From positions 682,001 to 746,000 of the forward strand of contig NZ_JASVWF010000003.1 in NCBI RefSeq assembly GCF_030286555.1: a stretch of DNA of 64,000 nt, given 5' to 3'. The notes beneath the pieces are model-generated. The model did not search any database. It was not told the DNA's origin and saw only the letters and a list, made by a program, of their open reading frames with translations. This document shows positions 1-7,871 of this stretch, piece after piece (position 1 is the stretch's first letter; each line of letters opens with the position of its first letter). The DNA is from Actinomycetospora termitidis (GTDB taxonomy: Bacteria > Actinomycetota > Actinomycetes > Mycobacteriales > Pseudonocardiaceae). The position numbers were made by a program, and so were the translations under genes.

Positions 1-918
1 CACCCGCCGCCGCGCCAGCCGCACCACGGTCCCGTCGCGACCGGAGGACACGTCCACGTCGTCGCAGAGTGCCCTGGCCAGCCAGAGCCCGCGCCCACGG
101 TCCTGATCCAGCAGCGGCGGCACGACCCCGGGGAACGGGTCGTCGATGCGGCCGGAGTCGGCGACCTGGCAGACCACCTCGTCGCCGTCGGTCCAGGTCC
201 ACACCGTGCCGGTCCCACCGCCGTGCTCGACCGCGTTCGTCGCGATCTCACTGCACGAGTAGACGAGGTCCTCCCCCGCCTCGTGGTCCAGCCCCGAGGC
301 TCCGACCGCCGTCGCCAGCCGCCGACGCAGCGACGTCAGGTCGGCCACGCCGAACTCCCAACGTGACGCGCGCGCGGGCGGCGCGGGCACCGTGATCGTG
401 GGCAGGTCCTTCACGACGTCGGGTGGGGTCCGGTACCCGGGGTTGCGATGCTGCTCGGCCAGCGGCCCGATCTCGGGATGGCACTGCACGTAGGCGGGCG
501 CGCTGCTACGGTAGGCGCACCAGAGGGTGACCGGCAGCGCGGCGAGCGCGGCGTCGAGGGCGGCCTCCAGGCGCAGCCAGTAGGCGTCCGACAGGGCCAG
601 CGTGGGCTGGTTCTGGGTGATCAGCAGACTGGCGACGCCGGCCCGCGCGGCCTGGGCCGCGACGGTCGCCCGGCGCGCCGCGAGTTGGAAGGCGTCCTGG
701 CGGGCGGGCCGGTCGACCTCCAGGAACTCCACCGGCGGGGTCGGGTCACCCAGTCCGGCGCACAGGGACTCGACGGTCGCGGCCTCGAGTGCCACGGTCA
801 CCGCTCGGCCGTCGCCGAGAGCGCCCGCCACCAGCGGGGCCAGGGCCGCGCCCAGCGCCGCGGAGTCGGTGTAGGCGATCCCGCGGTGCGCGAGCCCGGG
901 CACCGGCATGTTCCGCAT
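1..918 (-). CDS. MEDS-domain / anti-sigma-factor-type ATP-binding protein (3' end missing)
   Basis: Read on the minus strand from the ATG at 918, the frame stays open to base 1, so the C-terminus lies outside the window. The N-terminal ~190 residues look like a MEDS (sensor) domain. A GHKL ATPase of the RsbW/anti-sigma regulatory type follows: I see an N-box (CSEIATNAVEHGGG), a G1 box (DSGRIDDPFPG) and a G2 box (DRGRGLWLARALCDDV). Families with this layout bind anti-anti-sigma partners or act as orphan sensor kinases in stress signalling. A second Met at 909 is an alternative start. The gene is divergent from the cyclase at 998. Partner and signal are unknown. Confidence 0.75.
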   Translation of the reverse strand, partial: MRNMPVPGLAHRGIAYTDSAALGAALAPLVAGALGDGRAVTVALEAATVESLCAGLGDPTPPVEFLEVDRPARQDAFQLAARRATVAAQAARAGVASLLITQNQPTLALSDAYWLRLEAALDAALAALPVTLWCAYRSSAPAYVQCHPEIGPLAEQHRNPGYRTPPDVVKDLPTITVPAPPARASRWEFGVADLTSLRRRLATAVGASGLDHEAGEDLVYSCSEIATNAVEHGGGTGTVWTWTDGDEVVCQVADSGRIDDPFPGVVPPLLDQDRGRGLWLARALCDDVDVSSGRDGTVVRLARRRV

Positions 919-985
919 GGTAGCGATCACCCACGCGGGTTCCCGTTCGGCCGATCGCCAGCGCTCCGACGGCCGATCGGATCGC

Positions 986-997
986 TAGGGTCCCTCC
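986..997 (+). promoter_or_regulatory. -10 box of a leaderless promoter for the cyclase gene
   Basis: TAGGGT at 986-991 lies 6 bases before the ATG at 998. This is the spacing of an actinobacterial -10 element whose transcript begins at or next to the start codon. No convincing -35 is visible. Confidence 0.5.
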
Positions 998-2629
998 ATG
1001 ACACGCACGGCGGAGCGCGCCCGCCAGTCCGCCGGGCTGAGCCTGCTCACCCGGCTGGCGCTCGTCCTCGTCGTCGTCCTGCCCAACGTGATCGGCGCCG
1101 GCGTCGTCCTCGTCCTCGCCGCCTTCGTCCTGCCGACCGAGACGCTCTCGCAGGACCCGGGGGCGCTGGCCCGCAACCTGACCGTCTTCGGCCCGTACCT
1201 GCTCGTCGCCGTGCTGGTCGGGGCCTGGTGGGGGCATCGCCGGATGCGGATCCCGGCCCTGCCCGACGGCGCGAGCGACAAGGCCCGGGAGCGGCAGTTC
1301 CTGCGGGTGCGGCGGGTGGTGCTGCGCGGACCGCTGCGGCTCTCCCTGGTGCAGACCGTGCTGTGGGCGATCGCCGCGGTGCTCTTCGTCCTGCTCAACG
1401 TGTTCTCGTCCGGCCGGATCGGCTTCCAGGTCGGCGCGACCGTGGTGCTCGGCGGCATCGCGACGGTGTCGATCACCTACCGGCTCGTGGAGGTCGTGCT
1501 GCGCCCGGCGGCGCGGCGGGTCCTGACCGAGCGCCCGCCCTCGGGGTCGTTCCTGCCCGGCGTGCTCATGCGCACCGTGGGTGGCTGGCTGTTCGGCACG
1601 GCGACCCCGCTCCTGGGGGTCCTGCTCGCCGGGATCGCCGCGCTGACGATCGGCGGCTACACGCTGGAGCGGCTGGCGATCGTCGTGATCGTGCTGGCCG
1701 GGGTCGCGCTCGTGTTCGGCGGCGCGGTGATCACGCTGACCGCGATGTCCACGAACGCCCCCGTGCTGGCGGTGCGCCGGGCGCTGAAGAAGGTGGAGAG
1801 CGGCGACCTGGACGTCGACGTCCCGGTCTTCGACACCACCGAGCTCGGGCTGCTGCAGGCCGGGTTCAACACGATGGTCTCCGGGCTGCGCGAGCGGGAG
1901 CGGGTGCGGGACCTGTTCGGCCGCCAGGTCGGCGAGGACGTCGCCCGCCACGCGCTGGAGAACGACGTCGAGCTCGGCGGGGAGGTCCGCGAGGTCGCGG
2001 TGCTGTTCGTCGACCTCGTCGGCTCGACGACGCTCGCAGCCACCCGCCCGCCGCACGAGGTCGTGGAGCTGCTCAACGAGTTCTTCGCGGTGGTCATCGA
2101 CGTCGTCGAGCGCCACGGCGGGTGGATCAACAAGTTCGAGGGCGACGCCGCCCTGGCCGTCTTCGGCGCCCCGACCGCGCTGGACGACGCCGCCGGGTCG
2201 GCCCTCGCCGCGGGCCGGGTCATGGGGGCACGGCTGGCCGAGGAGGTGTTCGCGTCGTCGGACTCGCTGGGTGCCGGCATCGGGATCTCGGCGGGCGAGG
2301 CCGTCGCCGGCAACATCGGCGACCGCCGCCGCTACGAGTACACCGTCATCGGCGACCCGGTGAACGAGGCCGCCCGGCTCTGCGACCTGGCCAAGGACGT
2401 CGAGGGCGCCGTGGTGGCTTCCGGGGCGGCGGTGTCCCGGGCGGGCGACGAGGCCTCCCGCTGGTGCGCCCACGGGACGCGGCAGCTGCGCGGGCGGACG
2501 GAGGAGACGGAGCTGCACGTCCCGGCGCGGCGCGGTGGGCGCCGGGCGGTGGAGTCGGAGGACGAGGTGGCGGAGTCGAGCGCCGCGTCGCCGGCCGATT
2601 CGAGCGAAGGCGCCCTTCAGTCGAACTAG
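998..2629 (+). CDS. Membrane-bound class III adenylate/guanylate cyclase with HAMP domain
   Basis: This 543-residue protein makes a cyclic nucleotide, presumably cAMP. The first ~245 residues carry about six hydrophobic segments, followed by a HAMP-like linker (about 250-305) and a class III cyclase domain (about 325-490). Visible catalytic features are the two metal-binding Asp (D339 in VDLVGST; D383 in EGDAALAVFG) and the transition-state pair N456/R460 in NEAARL. The layout matches the mycobacterial Rv1318c-Rv1320c family (6 TM-HAMP-cyclase). The C-terminal ~45 residues are low complexity and Ser/Glu rich. The gene stands alone between a divergent regulator and a hydrolase; the signal sensed is unknown. 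Confidence 0.88.
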   Translation: MTRTAERARQSAGLSLLTRLALVLVVVLPNVIGAGVVLVLAAFVLPTETLSQDPGALARNLTVFGPYLLVAVLVGAWWGHRRMRIPALPDGASDKARERQFLRVRRVVLRGPLRLSLVQTVLWAIAAVLFVLLNVFSSGRIGFQVGATVVLGGIATVSITYRLVEVVLRPAARRVLTERPPSGSFLPGVLMRTVGGWLFGTATPLLGVLLAGIAALTIGGYTLERLAIVVIVLAGVALVFGGAVITLTAMSTNAPVLAVRRALKKVESGDLDVDVPVFDTTELGLLQAGFNTMVSGLRERERVRDLFGRQVGEDVARHALENDVELGGEVREVAVLFVDLVGSTTLAATRPPHEVVELLNEFFAVVIDVVERHGGWINKFEGDAALAVFGAPTALDDAAGSALAAGRVMGARLAEEVFASSDSLGAGIGISAGEAVAGNIGDRRRYEYTVIGDPVNEAARLCDLAKDVEGAVVASGAAVSRAGDEASRWCAHGTRQLRGRTEETELHVPARRGGRRAVESEDEVAESSAASPADSSEGALQSN

Positions 2630-2649
2630 CCGCCGGTGGGCGCCCACCG
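2600..2649. terminator. Palindromic sequence at the cyclase gene end
   Basis: Bases 2600-2627 contain matching arms (TTCGA...TCGAA around GAAGG/CCTTC) overlapping the cyclase stop. Bases 2634-2649 (CGGTGGGCGCCCACCG) are a perfect 16-base palindrome just after it. Either could end transcription, but there is no T-run, so this is tentative. Confidence 0.35.
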
Positions 2650-2760
2650 CCAGTCGCCGCGCCCCGCCGCCCTCCTGAGCGAAGGGCCCCGTCGCTCAAT
2701 AGATTCGCCGGAGGGCGCCCACGGCCAGGTGGCGCCGACCCGTCGTCGGGAAGGACGTCG

Positions 2761-3645
2761 ATGTCCCAGCTGCCCGAGCCGTTCACGTACCGCAAAGTCG
2801 ACGCCGAGGGGACGACGATCAACGTCGCCGTCGGCGGCTCCGGGAGCCCGGTGCTCCTGCTGCACGGCTATCCGCAGACGCACCTGATGTGGCGTGAGGT
2901 GGCGCCCGAGCTCGCGCGGGACCACACCGTCGTCGTCACCGACCTGCGCGGTTACGGGGCCTCGGACAAGCCGGCGCCGGACGCGGACGCCCGGAACTAC
3001 GGCAAGCGCGCGATGGCCGCCGACCAGCTCGCGGTGATGCGCTCGCTGGGCTTCGACCGGTTCGACCTGGTCGGCCACGACCGCGGCGCCCGCGTCTCCC
3101 ACCGGCTGACCCTCGACCACCCGGACGCCGTGGACCGGCTCGCGCTGCTCGACATCGTCCCGACCCGGCACGTGTTCGCGAACGTCGACAAGGCGCTGGC
3201 CTTCGGGTACTTCCACTGGTTCTTCCTGGCGACCGGCGGCGACGTCCCCGAGACCCTCCTCGCCGGGGCGCCGGAGTTCTGGATCCGCACGATGGTGGAG
3301 CGGCTGCTCGCACCCGGCGTCACGATGGAGCCGGAGGTCATGGACCACTACGTCGCGGCGTTCTCCGACCCGGCGACGATCGCCGCGACGACCGCCGACT
3401 ACAAGGCGGGCGCCTCGGTCGACCTGGCCGACGACGAGGAGACCTGGGACTCCGGGCAACGCCTCGAGTGCCCGACCCTCGTCCTGTGGGGCGAGCATGG
3501 CTTCGTCGGGAAGGCCTACGACCCGCTGGCCGTGTGGCGCGAGTACGCGACCGACGTCCGGGGCCGGTCGATGCCCAGCGGCCACTTCATCCCCGAGGAA
3601 ACACCGGCCGAGACCGCCGAGGAGCTGCGGAGGTGGCTGTCCTGA
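2761..3645 (+). CDS. Alpha/beta hydrolase of the haloacetate (fluoroacetate) dehalogenase family
   Basis: This 294-residue alpha/beta hydrolase has an Asp nucleophile (D107 in GHDRGAR) instead of Ser, marking it as a dehalogenase or epoxide hydrolase relative. The residues known from bacterial fluoroacetate dehalogenase all appear in place: the Arg pair R108/R111 that holds the carboxylate, D131 (LLDIVPT), the halide-binding H152-W153 and Y214 (DYKAGAS), and catalytic H275 (SGHF). The expected reaction is hydrolytic C-halogen (possibly C-F) cleavage of a short 2-haloacid. The ATG follows GGAAGGAC. The gene is monocistronic and converges on rlmB. Substrate assignment is by motif only; other 2-haloacids are equally possible. 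Confidence 0.8.
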   Translation: MSQLPEPFTYRKVDAEGTTINVAVGGSGSPVLLLHGYPQTHLMWREVAPELARDHTVVVTDLRGYGASDKPAPDADARNYGKRAMAADQLAVMRSLGFDRFDLVGHDRGARVSHRLTLDHPDAVDRLALLDIVPTRHVFANVDKALAFGYFHWFFLATGGDVPETLLAGAPEFWIRTMVERLLAPGVTMEPEVMDHYVAAFSDPATIAATTADYKAGASVDLADDEETWDSGQRLECPTLVLWGEHGFVGKAYDPLAVWREYATDVRGRSMPSGHFIPEETPAETAEELRRWLS

Positions 3646-3648
3646 ACT

Positions 3649-3699
3649 GAACGAGCGGCACCCTCGCAGCTTCTATGCGCGCGAGAGTGCCGTTCGCTC
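3649..3699 (+). repeat. 51-base palindromic repeat, copy A
   Basis: An imperfect hairpin (arms GAACGAGCGGCACCCTCGC and GCGAGAGTGCCGTTCGCTC around TTCTATGC) fills the gap between the convergent hydrolase (ends 3645) and rlmB (ends 3709). Near-identical copies on the other strand lie at 26593-26643 and 28705-28755, also at convergent gene ends. It may work as a two-way terminator; it lacks a T-run. Confidence 0.75.
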
Positions 3700-3708
3700 C
3701 CTACCGGG

Positions 3709-4764
3709 CTACGCCGAACGCCGGCGCCGGGCCACCTCGGCCAGCGCCACGCCGGCCGCGACCGAGGCGTTCAGCGACTCGACGTCGCCCGCCATCGGGA
3801 TCGCGACGGTGCCCGTGCACGTCTCGCGTACCAGCCGCGACAGGCCCTTGCCCTCCGAGCCCACGACGAGCACGAGCGGACCGCGGGCGGCGTCCGGGCC
3901 GGCGACGGCGTCGAGGTCGTCGATCGTCGTCGACACCTCGCCGTCGAGCCCGACCGTCACGAACCCGTCGTCGTTCCAGGCACCCAGCGTGCGCGAGAGG
4001 TTCGTCGCGCGGCCGATCGGCAACCGCGCGGCCGCGCCCGCGGACGTCCGCCACGCCACCGGCGTGACCCCGACCGACCGCCGCAGCGGCAGCAGCACCC
4101 CGTGCGCCCCGAACGCGGCCGCCGAGCGGACCACCGCCCCGAGGTTGCGGGGGTCGGTGACGCCGTCGAGCGCGACCAGCAACGGCTCGGTCCGCGCGAG
4201 GTGCGCCGCCTGGCGGGCCTCCTCGAGCAGGTCGTCGGGGTGCAGGTACTCGAACGCGGGCACCGACAGCGCGAGGCCCTGGTGCACCGACCCGTCGGCG
4301 AGCCGCTCGACGTCCGCGCGCGGCACCTCGAGCACGCTGATCCCGCGGTCCCCCGCGGTGCGCAGCGCCTCGCGGACGCGGTCGTCGATGTCGATGCCCT
4401 GCGCGACGTGCAGCGCCGTCGCCGGGATGTTCGCGCGCAGGCTCTCGATGACGGGGTTGCGCCCCACCACCACCTGCGGGCCGTCCGGGGCGTCCCGTTC
4501 CCGACGACGGGTCGGGCCGGCCTGCGACGACGGGCCACCCCGTGACGTCGGGCCCGACGGGCGCCGGGCCGCCGCGGCGCCGTGGCCCGACTTCCCGGTC
4601 TTCCCGCCGCCCTCGTAGGCCTTGTGGTTGGGACGGTTCTCCGCCTTGGGCGTCGGGCCCTTGCCCTCGAGGCCCTTGGCGCGGTTGCCGCCGGAGCCCT
4701 TCGTGGGGCCCTTCTTCGTGCCGGGGTTGCGCCGCGCACCGGGGCGGCGCGAATTTCCTGCCAT
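3709..4764 (-). CDS. rlmB: 23S rRNA (guanosine-2'-O-)-methyltransferase, TrmH/SpoU family
   Basis: This 351-residue protein transfers a methyl group from SAM to a ribose 2'-OH in rRNA. A long basic, Gly/Lys/Pro-rich N-terminal tail (about residues 1-100) precedes the substrate-binding domain and the SPOUT knot. The knot shows [16 protein letters not shown] (motif 1), [14 protein letters not shown] (motif 2) and [20 protein letters not shown] (motif 3), typical of RlmB. It starts 2 bases after the cysS stop, the same rlmB-cysS pairing as Rv3579c-Rv3580c. The exact target nucleotide (G2251 in E. coli) is inferred from the family. Confidence 0.9.
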   Translation of the reverse strand: MAGNSRRPGARRNPGTKKGPTKGSGGNRAKGLEGKGPTPKAENRPNHKAYEGGGKTGKSGHGAAAARRPSGPTSRGGPSSQAGPTRRRERDAPDGPQVVVGRNPVIESLRANIPATALHVAQGIDIDDRVREALRTAGDRGISVLEVPRADVERLADGSVHQGLALSVPAFEYLHPDDLLEEARQAAHLARTEPLLVALDGVTDPRNLGAVVRSAAAFGAHGVLLPLRRSVGVTPVAWRTSAGAAARLPIGRATNLSRTLGAWNDDGFVTVGLDGEVSTTIDDLDAVAGPDAARGPLVLVVGSEGKGLSRLVRETCTGTVAIPMAGDVESLNASVAAGVALAEVARRRRSA

Positions 4765-4766
4765 CG

Positions 4767-6182
4767 CTACTGCTCGTCGTCCTTCAGGGTCCAGACCGGT
4801 CCGTCGGGGGTGTCCTCGATCCCGACGCCGGCCGCGGTCAGTTGGTCGCGGATCGCGTCCGCTCGGGCGAAGTCGCGCCCCTTCCGCGCGGCGGTCCGCT
4901 GCGCGAGGAGGTCCTCCACGAGCGCGCCGAGCGCGGAACGGGCGGTAGTGCCGCCGGCCGCGTCCGCTCCGGCCCAGTGCGGGTCGAGCGGGTCGAGGCC
5001 GAGGACGCCGGTCATCTCGCGGACCGCCGTCGCCGCCGCCCGGGCGCCCGCGTGGTCGCCGTCGGCGAGCGCCGTGTTGCCCGCCCGCACCTGCTCGTGC
5101 ACGGCGGCGAGCGCGGACGGCGTGCCGAGGTCGTCGTCCATCGCGGCCGTGAAGGCACCGATGTCCGCTCCACTCGCCGGGACCGGCCCGACGCGCTCGG
5201 CCACGCGCTGGACGAACGTCTCGATCCGCCGGTAGGCCGAGGCGGCCTCCGCGAGCGCCGCCTCGGAGTACTCGACGGTGGAGCGGTAGTGCGGCGCCAC
5301 CAGGTAGTAGCGCAGCTCGACCGCGCGCACCCGCTCGAGCACGGCGGGGATCGTCAAGGTGTTGCCCAGCGACTTCGACATCTTCGCCCCGGCCATCGTC
5401 ACCCAGGCGTTGTGCAGCCAGAAGTTCGCGAAGCCGTCGCCGGCCGCGTTGGACTGGGCCCGCTCGTTCTCGTGGTGCGGGAACACCAGGTCCAGCCCGC
5501 CGCCGTGGATGTCGAACGACGGCCCGAGGTAGTGCGTCGCCATCGCCGAGCACTCCAGGTGCCAGCCCGGGCGGCCGCGTCCCCACGGCGTCGGCCAGCT
5601 CGGCTCGCCGGGCTTCGCGGCCTTCCACAGCGTGAAGTCGCGCGGGTCGTGCTTGCCCCGTGACGCGGCCTCGCCCTGCTCCATCTCGTCGGGCTTCTGC
5701 CCGGACAGCGACCCGTAGGTCGGCCAGGTGCCGACGGCGAAGTACACGTCGCCGGACCCGTTGTCGCAGGGGTACGCGTGCCCCGCGTCGATCAGCCGGG
5801 AGATCAGCTCGATCATCTCCGTGACGTGCCCGGTCGCGCGCGGCTCGACCGACGGCGGCAGGCAGCCCAGCGCGTCGAACGCGGCGGTGAACGCGCGCTC
5901 GTGCGTCGCGGCCCACTCCCACCACGGCCGGCCCGCCTCGGCGGCCTTCGTCAGGATCTTGTCGTCGATGTCGGTGACGTTGCGCACCAGGCTGACGTCG
6001 AGGCCCTGGTGGACCAGCCAGCGGCGCAGCACGTCGAAGTTCACACTGGACCGGACGTGTCCGACGTGCGGTACTCCCTGCACGGTCGCCCCACACACGT
6101 ACATCGACGCCCGGCCCTCGTGCTGCGGGCGGAACTCCCGCAGCGCGCGTGCAGCGGTGTCGTACAGGTGCAGGCTCACCAC
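4767..6182 (-). CDS. cysS: Cysteinyl-tRNA synthetase
   Basis: This 471-residue class I synthetase charges tRNA-Cys. It shows the Cys zinc ligand in [10 protein letters not shown], a HIGH-like HVGHVRS, ECSAMA and HHENERAQS (remaining zinc ligands) and KMSKSLGN. The C-terminal helical anticodon-binding part ends in a domain typical of true CysS, arguing against the mycothiol ligase MshC. Two GTG codons lie in tandem at 6182 and 6179. A -10 box (TAGGAT, 6192-6187) sits 7 bases before the second, so a leaderless start at 6179 is quite possible. It is the first gene of the cysS-rlmB unit. Confidence 0.95.
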   Translation of the reverse strand: MVSLHLYDTAARALREFRPQHEGRASMYVCGATVQGVPHVGHVRSSVNFDVLRRWLVHQGLDVSLVRNVTDIDDKILTKAAEAGRPWWEWAATHERAFTAAFDALGCLPPSVEPRATGHVTEMIELISRLIDAGHAYPCDNGSGDVYFAVGTWPTYGSLSGQKPDEMEQGEAASRGKHDPRDFTLWKAAKPGEPSWPTPWGRGRPGWHLECSAMATHYLGPSFDIHGGGLDLVFPHHENERAQSNAAGDGFANFWLHNAWVTMAGAKMSKSLGNTLTIPAVLERVRAVELRYYLVAPHYRSTVEYSEAALAEAASAYRRIETFVQRVAERVGPVPASGADIGAFTAAMDDDLGTPSALAAVHEQVRAGNTALADGDHAGARAAATAVREMTGVLGLDPLDPHWAGADAAGGTTARSALGALVEDLLAQRTAARKGRDFARADAIRDQLTAAGVGIEDTPDGPVWTLKDDEQ

Positions 6183-6246
6183 CTGGATCCTACGGACCGC
6201 AGGTCACGGCCCGTGCGGGCCCCTGCGCCGTGGCAGGGTCGTCGGC

Positions 6247-7143
6247 GTGGATCTCGGACTCTCGCTGCCCCAGTTCGGCGGCGCCGCCGACGACGCCGCG
6301 TCGATCGGCCGGTTCGCCGCGGACGCGGAGGCGGCCGGGGCGGCGTCGCTGTGGGTCGGCGACCGCCTGCTCGCCGCGCGGCGCCCGACCGTCGGGTACG
6401 GCGGTGCCGACACGATCCCGGTCGAGTTCCGCCGGGCCCTCGACCCGTTCGCCGTGCTCGCAGCGGCCGCCGTGACGACGTCCCGGGCCGAGCTCGGCTC
6501 GAGCGTCCTGGTCGCCCCGCTCTACGCCCCCGCCGTGCTCGCGCGGTCGCTCGCGACGCTGGCGGCGCTCTCGTCCGGACGGCTGGTCGCGGGGCTCGGC
6601 ATCGGGTGGTCACCCGAGGAGTACGCGGCCGCCGGGGTCGGCTTCGACCACCGCGGCGCCCGGCTCGACGAGCTGCTCGACACCCTCGACGTGCTGTGGA
6701 GCGGCACCGACCGCGACGTCGAGGGTCGGTTCTGGACGACGCCGTCGTCGCACGTCGAGGCGCCCTCGCCCCGGGTGCCGGTCTACGTGTCCGCGTTCGG
6801 CGGGGCGGCGCTCCGCCGCGTGGGTCAGCGGTGCGACGGGTGGCTGCCGGTGGCGCGGCTGACCTCGCCCGCCGTGCCTGCGGCGCGGAAGGCCCTCGAG
6901 GGGCTCGCGACGATGCGGGCCAGGATCGACGAGGCCGCCGTCGCCGCCGGTCGCTCGCCCGCGGACGTGGGCACGGTGCTGCGGGTCAACCTCACCGCCG
7001 ACGTCGGGCGTGACGAGCTCGCCGAGGCGGTGGGCGTCCTCGCCGAGGTCCATCCCCGGCTCTTCCTCGACCCGATGTACCGCGACGCGTCCCTCGACGA
7101 GCAGCTCGCCACGTTCACGCACGTCCGGGAGGCCCTCGTCTAG
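6247..7143 (+). CDS. LLM-class (luciferase-like) F420-dependent oxidoreductase
   Basis: This 298-residue TIM-barrel oxidoreductase is of the bacterial luciferase superfamily. The N-terminus (DLGLSLPQFG), LGSSVLVAPLYAPAVLARSLATLA and GRLVAGLGIGWSPEEYAAAG are signatures of the F420/FMN-dependent monooxygenase-like group. It probably uses reduced F420; the substrate is unknown. GTG at 6247 is chosen because homology begins there and CAGGGT lies 7 bases upstream, suggesting a leaderless transcript. The longer upstream frame overlaps cysS antisense and is not credible. Its TAG stop shares bases with the TAG of the opposing espG-like gene (a CTAG at 7140-7143). Confidence 0.85.
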   Translation: MDLGLSLPQFGGAADDAASIGRFAADAEAAGAASLWVGDRLLAARRPTVGYGGADTIPVEFRRALDPFAVLAAAAVTTSRAELGSSVLVAPLYAPAVLARSLATLAALSSGRLVAGLGIGWSPEEYAAAGVGFDHRGARLDELLDTLDVLWSGTDRDVEGRFWTTPSSHVEAPSPRVPVYVSAFGGAALRRVGQRCDGWLPVARLTSPAVPAARKALEGLATMRARIDEAAVAAGRSPADVGTVLRVNLTADVGRDELAEAVGVLAEVHPRLFLDPMYRDASLDEQLATFTHVREALV

Positions 7144-7871
7144 GCGCTCCTGCTCAGGGCCCGCGCGATCGCGGCGCGGTCGGCGGGACGGACACGGACG
7201 GTGTCGTCGTCGATCTCGACGAGCGCGCGGCCGTCGACGCTGTCGACCGCCGTGACCGGCCCGACCCGTCGTCGTGACGGGTGCAGGGTGGCGCCGAGCT
7301 GGAGGCGACGGCGCGGAGGCTCCGACCGGAGCGACTCCAGGCGTGTCCCGACGGCGGGTGGCAGGCGGCGGGCCGACGCCCCCGCGAAGAGCACGTCGGG
7401 CGGCACCGTCATCGCGACACCGGGCAGCGGGGGCTCGTCGGGGAGCCGCGCGAGGACGAGCAGGGCGAGCGCGGAGACGGGGTCGGCGGGCGGTCGGGCG
7501 GCGACGTCGAGGGTCCAGGCGTGATCCGGACCGGCCTCGACGACGACCACGAGCTCGCCCGCCACCGCCGCGTACCACCCACGGGCCTCGGGCTCCCAGG
7601 AGCGGAGGTCGACGGTGACCTCGGGTCGGTCCAGCACTCGGAGAGCGTCCGCGAGGTCGGCGATCGGGACCGGGATGCCGTGCGGTCCCGTGCGCGCGAG
7701 TCCGCGGGCGCGGAGGCCGCAGAGGGCGGCGTGGTCGGCGGCGTCGCGGGCGGAGAGGGTCGCGCCGTGGTCGGGGACCTCCAGCACCGGTGGCCGGTCG
7801 CCGAGGCCGAGGGCGCGCCAGGTCGCGACCACCGCGTCACGGTCGAGGTGCATCCGGCGAGCCGGGATCAT
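7140..7871 (-). CDS. EspG-family ESX secretion-associated chaperone
   Basis: This 243-residue protein resembles EspG, the cytosolic chaperones that bind PE/PPE substrates of type VII (ESX) secretion. Family-like features are an N-terminal WRALGLGDRPPVLEVPDHG stretch and a final region with strand-rich segments (VTAVDSVDGRALVEIDDDTV). Its ATG overlaps the stop of the upstream PPE-like gene (ATGA, 7871-7868), so the two are translationally coupled, as expected for a chaperone and its client. A second Met at 7853 is an alternative start. No ESX core gene (eccC, eccD, mycP) is in the window. Confidence 0.75.
   Translation of the reverse strand: MIPARRMHLDRDAVVATWRALGLGDRPPVLEVPDHGATLSARDAADHAALCGLRARGLARTGPHGIPVPIADLADALRVLDRPEVTVDLRSWEPEARGWYAAVAGELVVVVEAGPDHAWTLDVAARPPADPVSALALLVLARLPDEPPLPGVAMTVPPDVLFAGASARRLPPAVGTRLESLRSEPPRRRLQLGATLHPSRRRVGPVTAVDSVDGRALVEIDDDTVRVRPADRAAIARALSRSA

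Noticed and set aside
448-2990. Very long plus-strand open frame upstream of the hydrolase, and a 633-codon minus-strand frame across the cyclase
   Set aside because: Both are antisense or out-of-frame shadows in GC-rich DNA: Arg/Pro/Gly-rich with no domain. The cyclase and hydrolase explain the region.
4767-6182. Assignment as the mycothiol ligase MshC
   Set aside because: Full-length C-terminal anticodon-binding region, CysS-like motifs and linkage to rlmB favour CysS.
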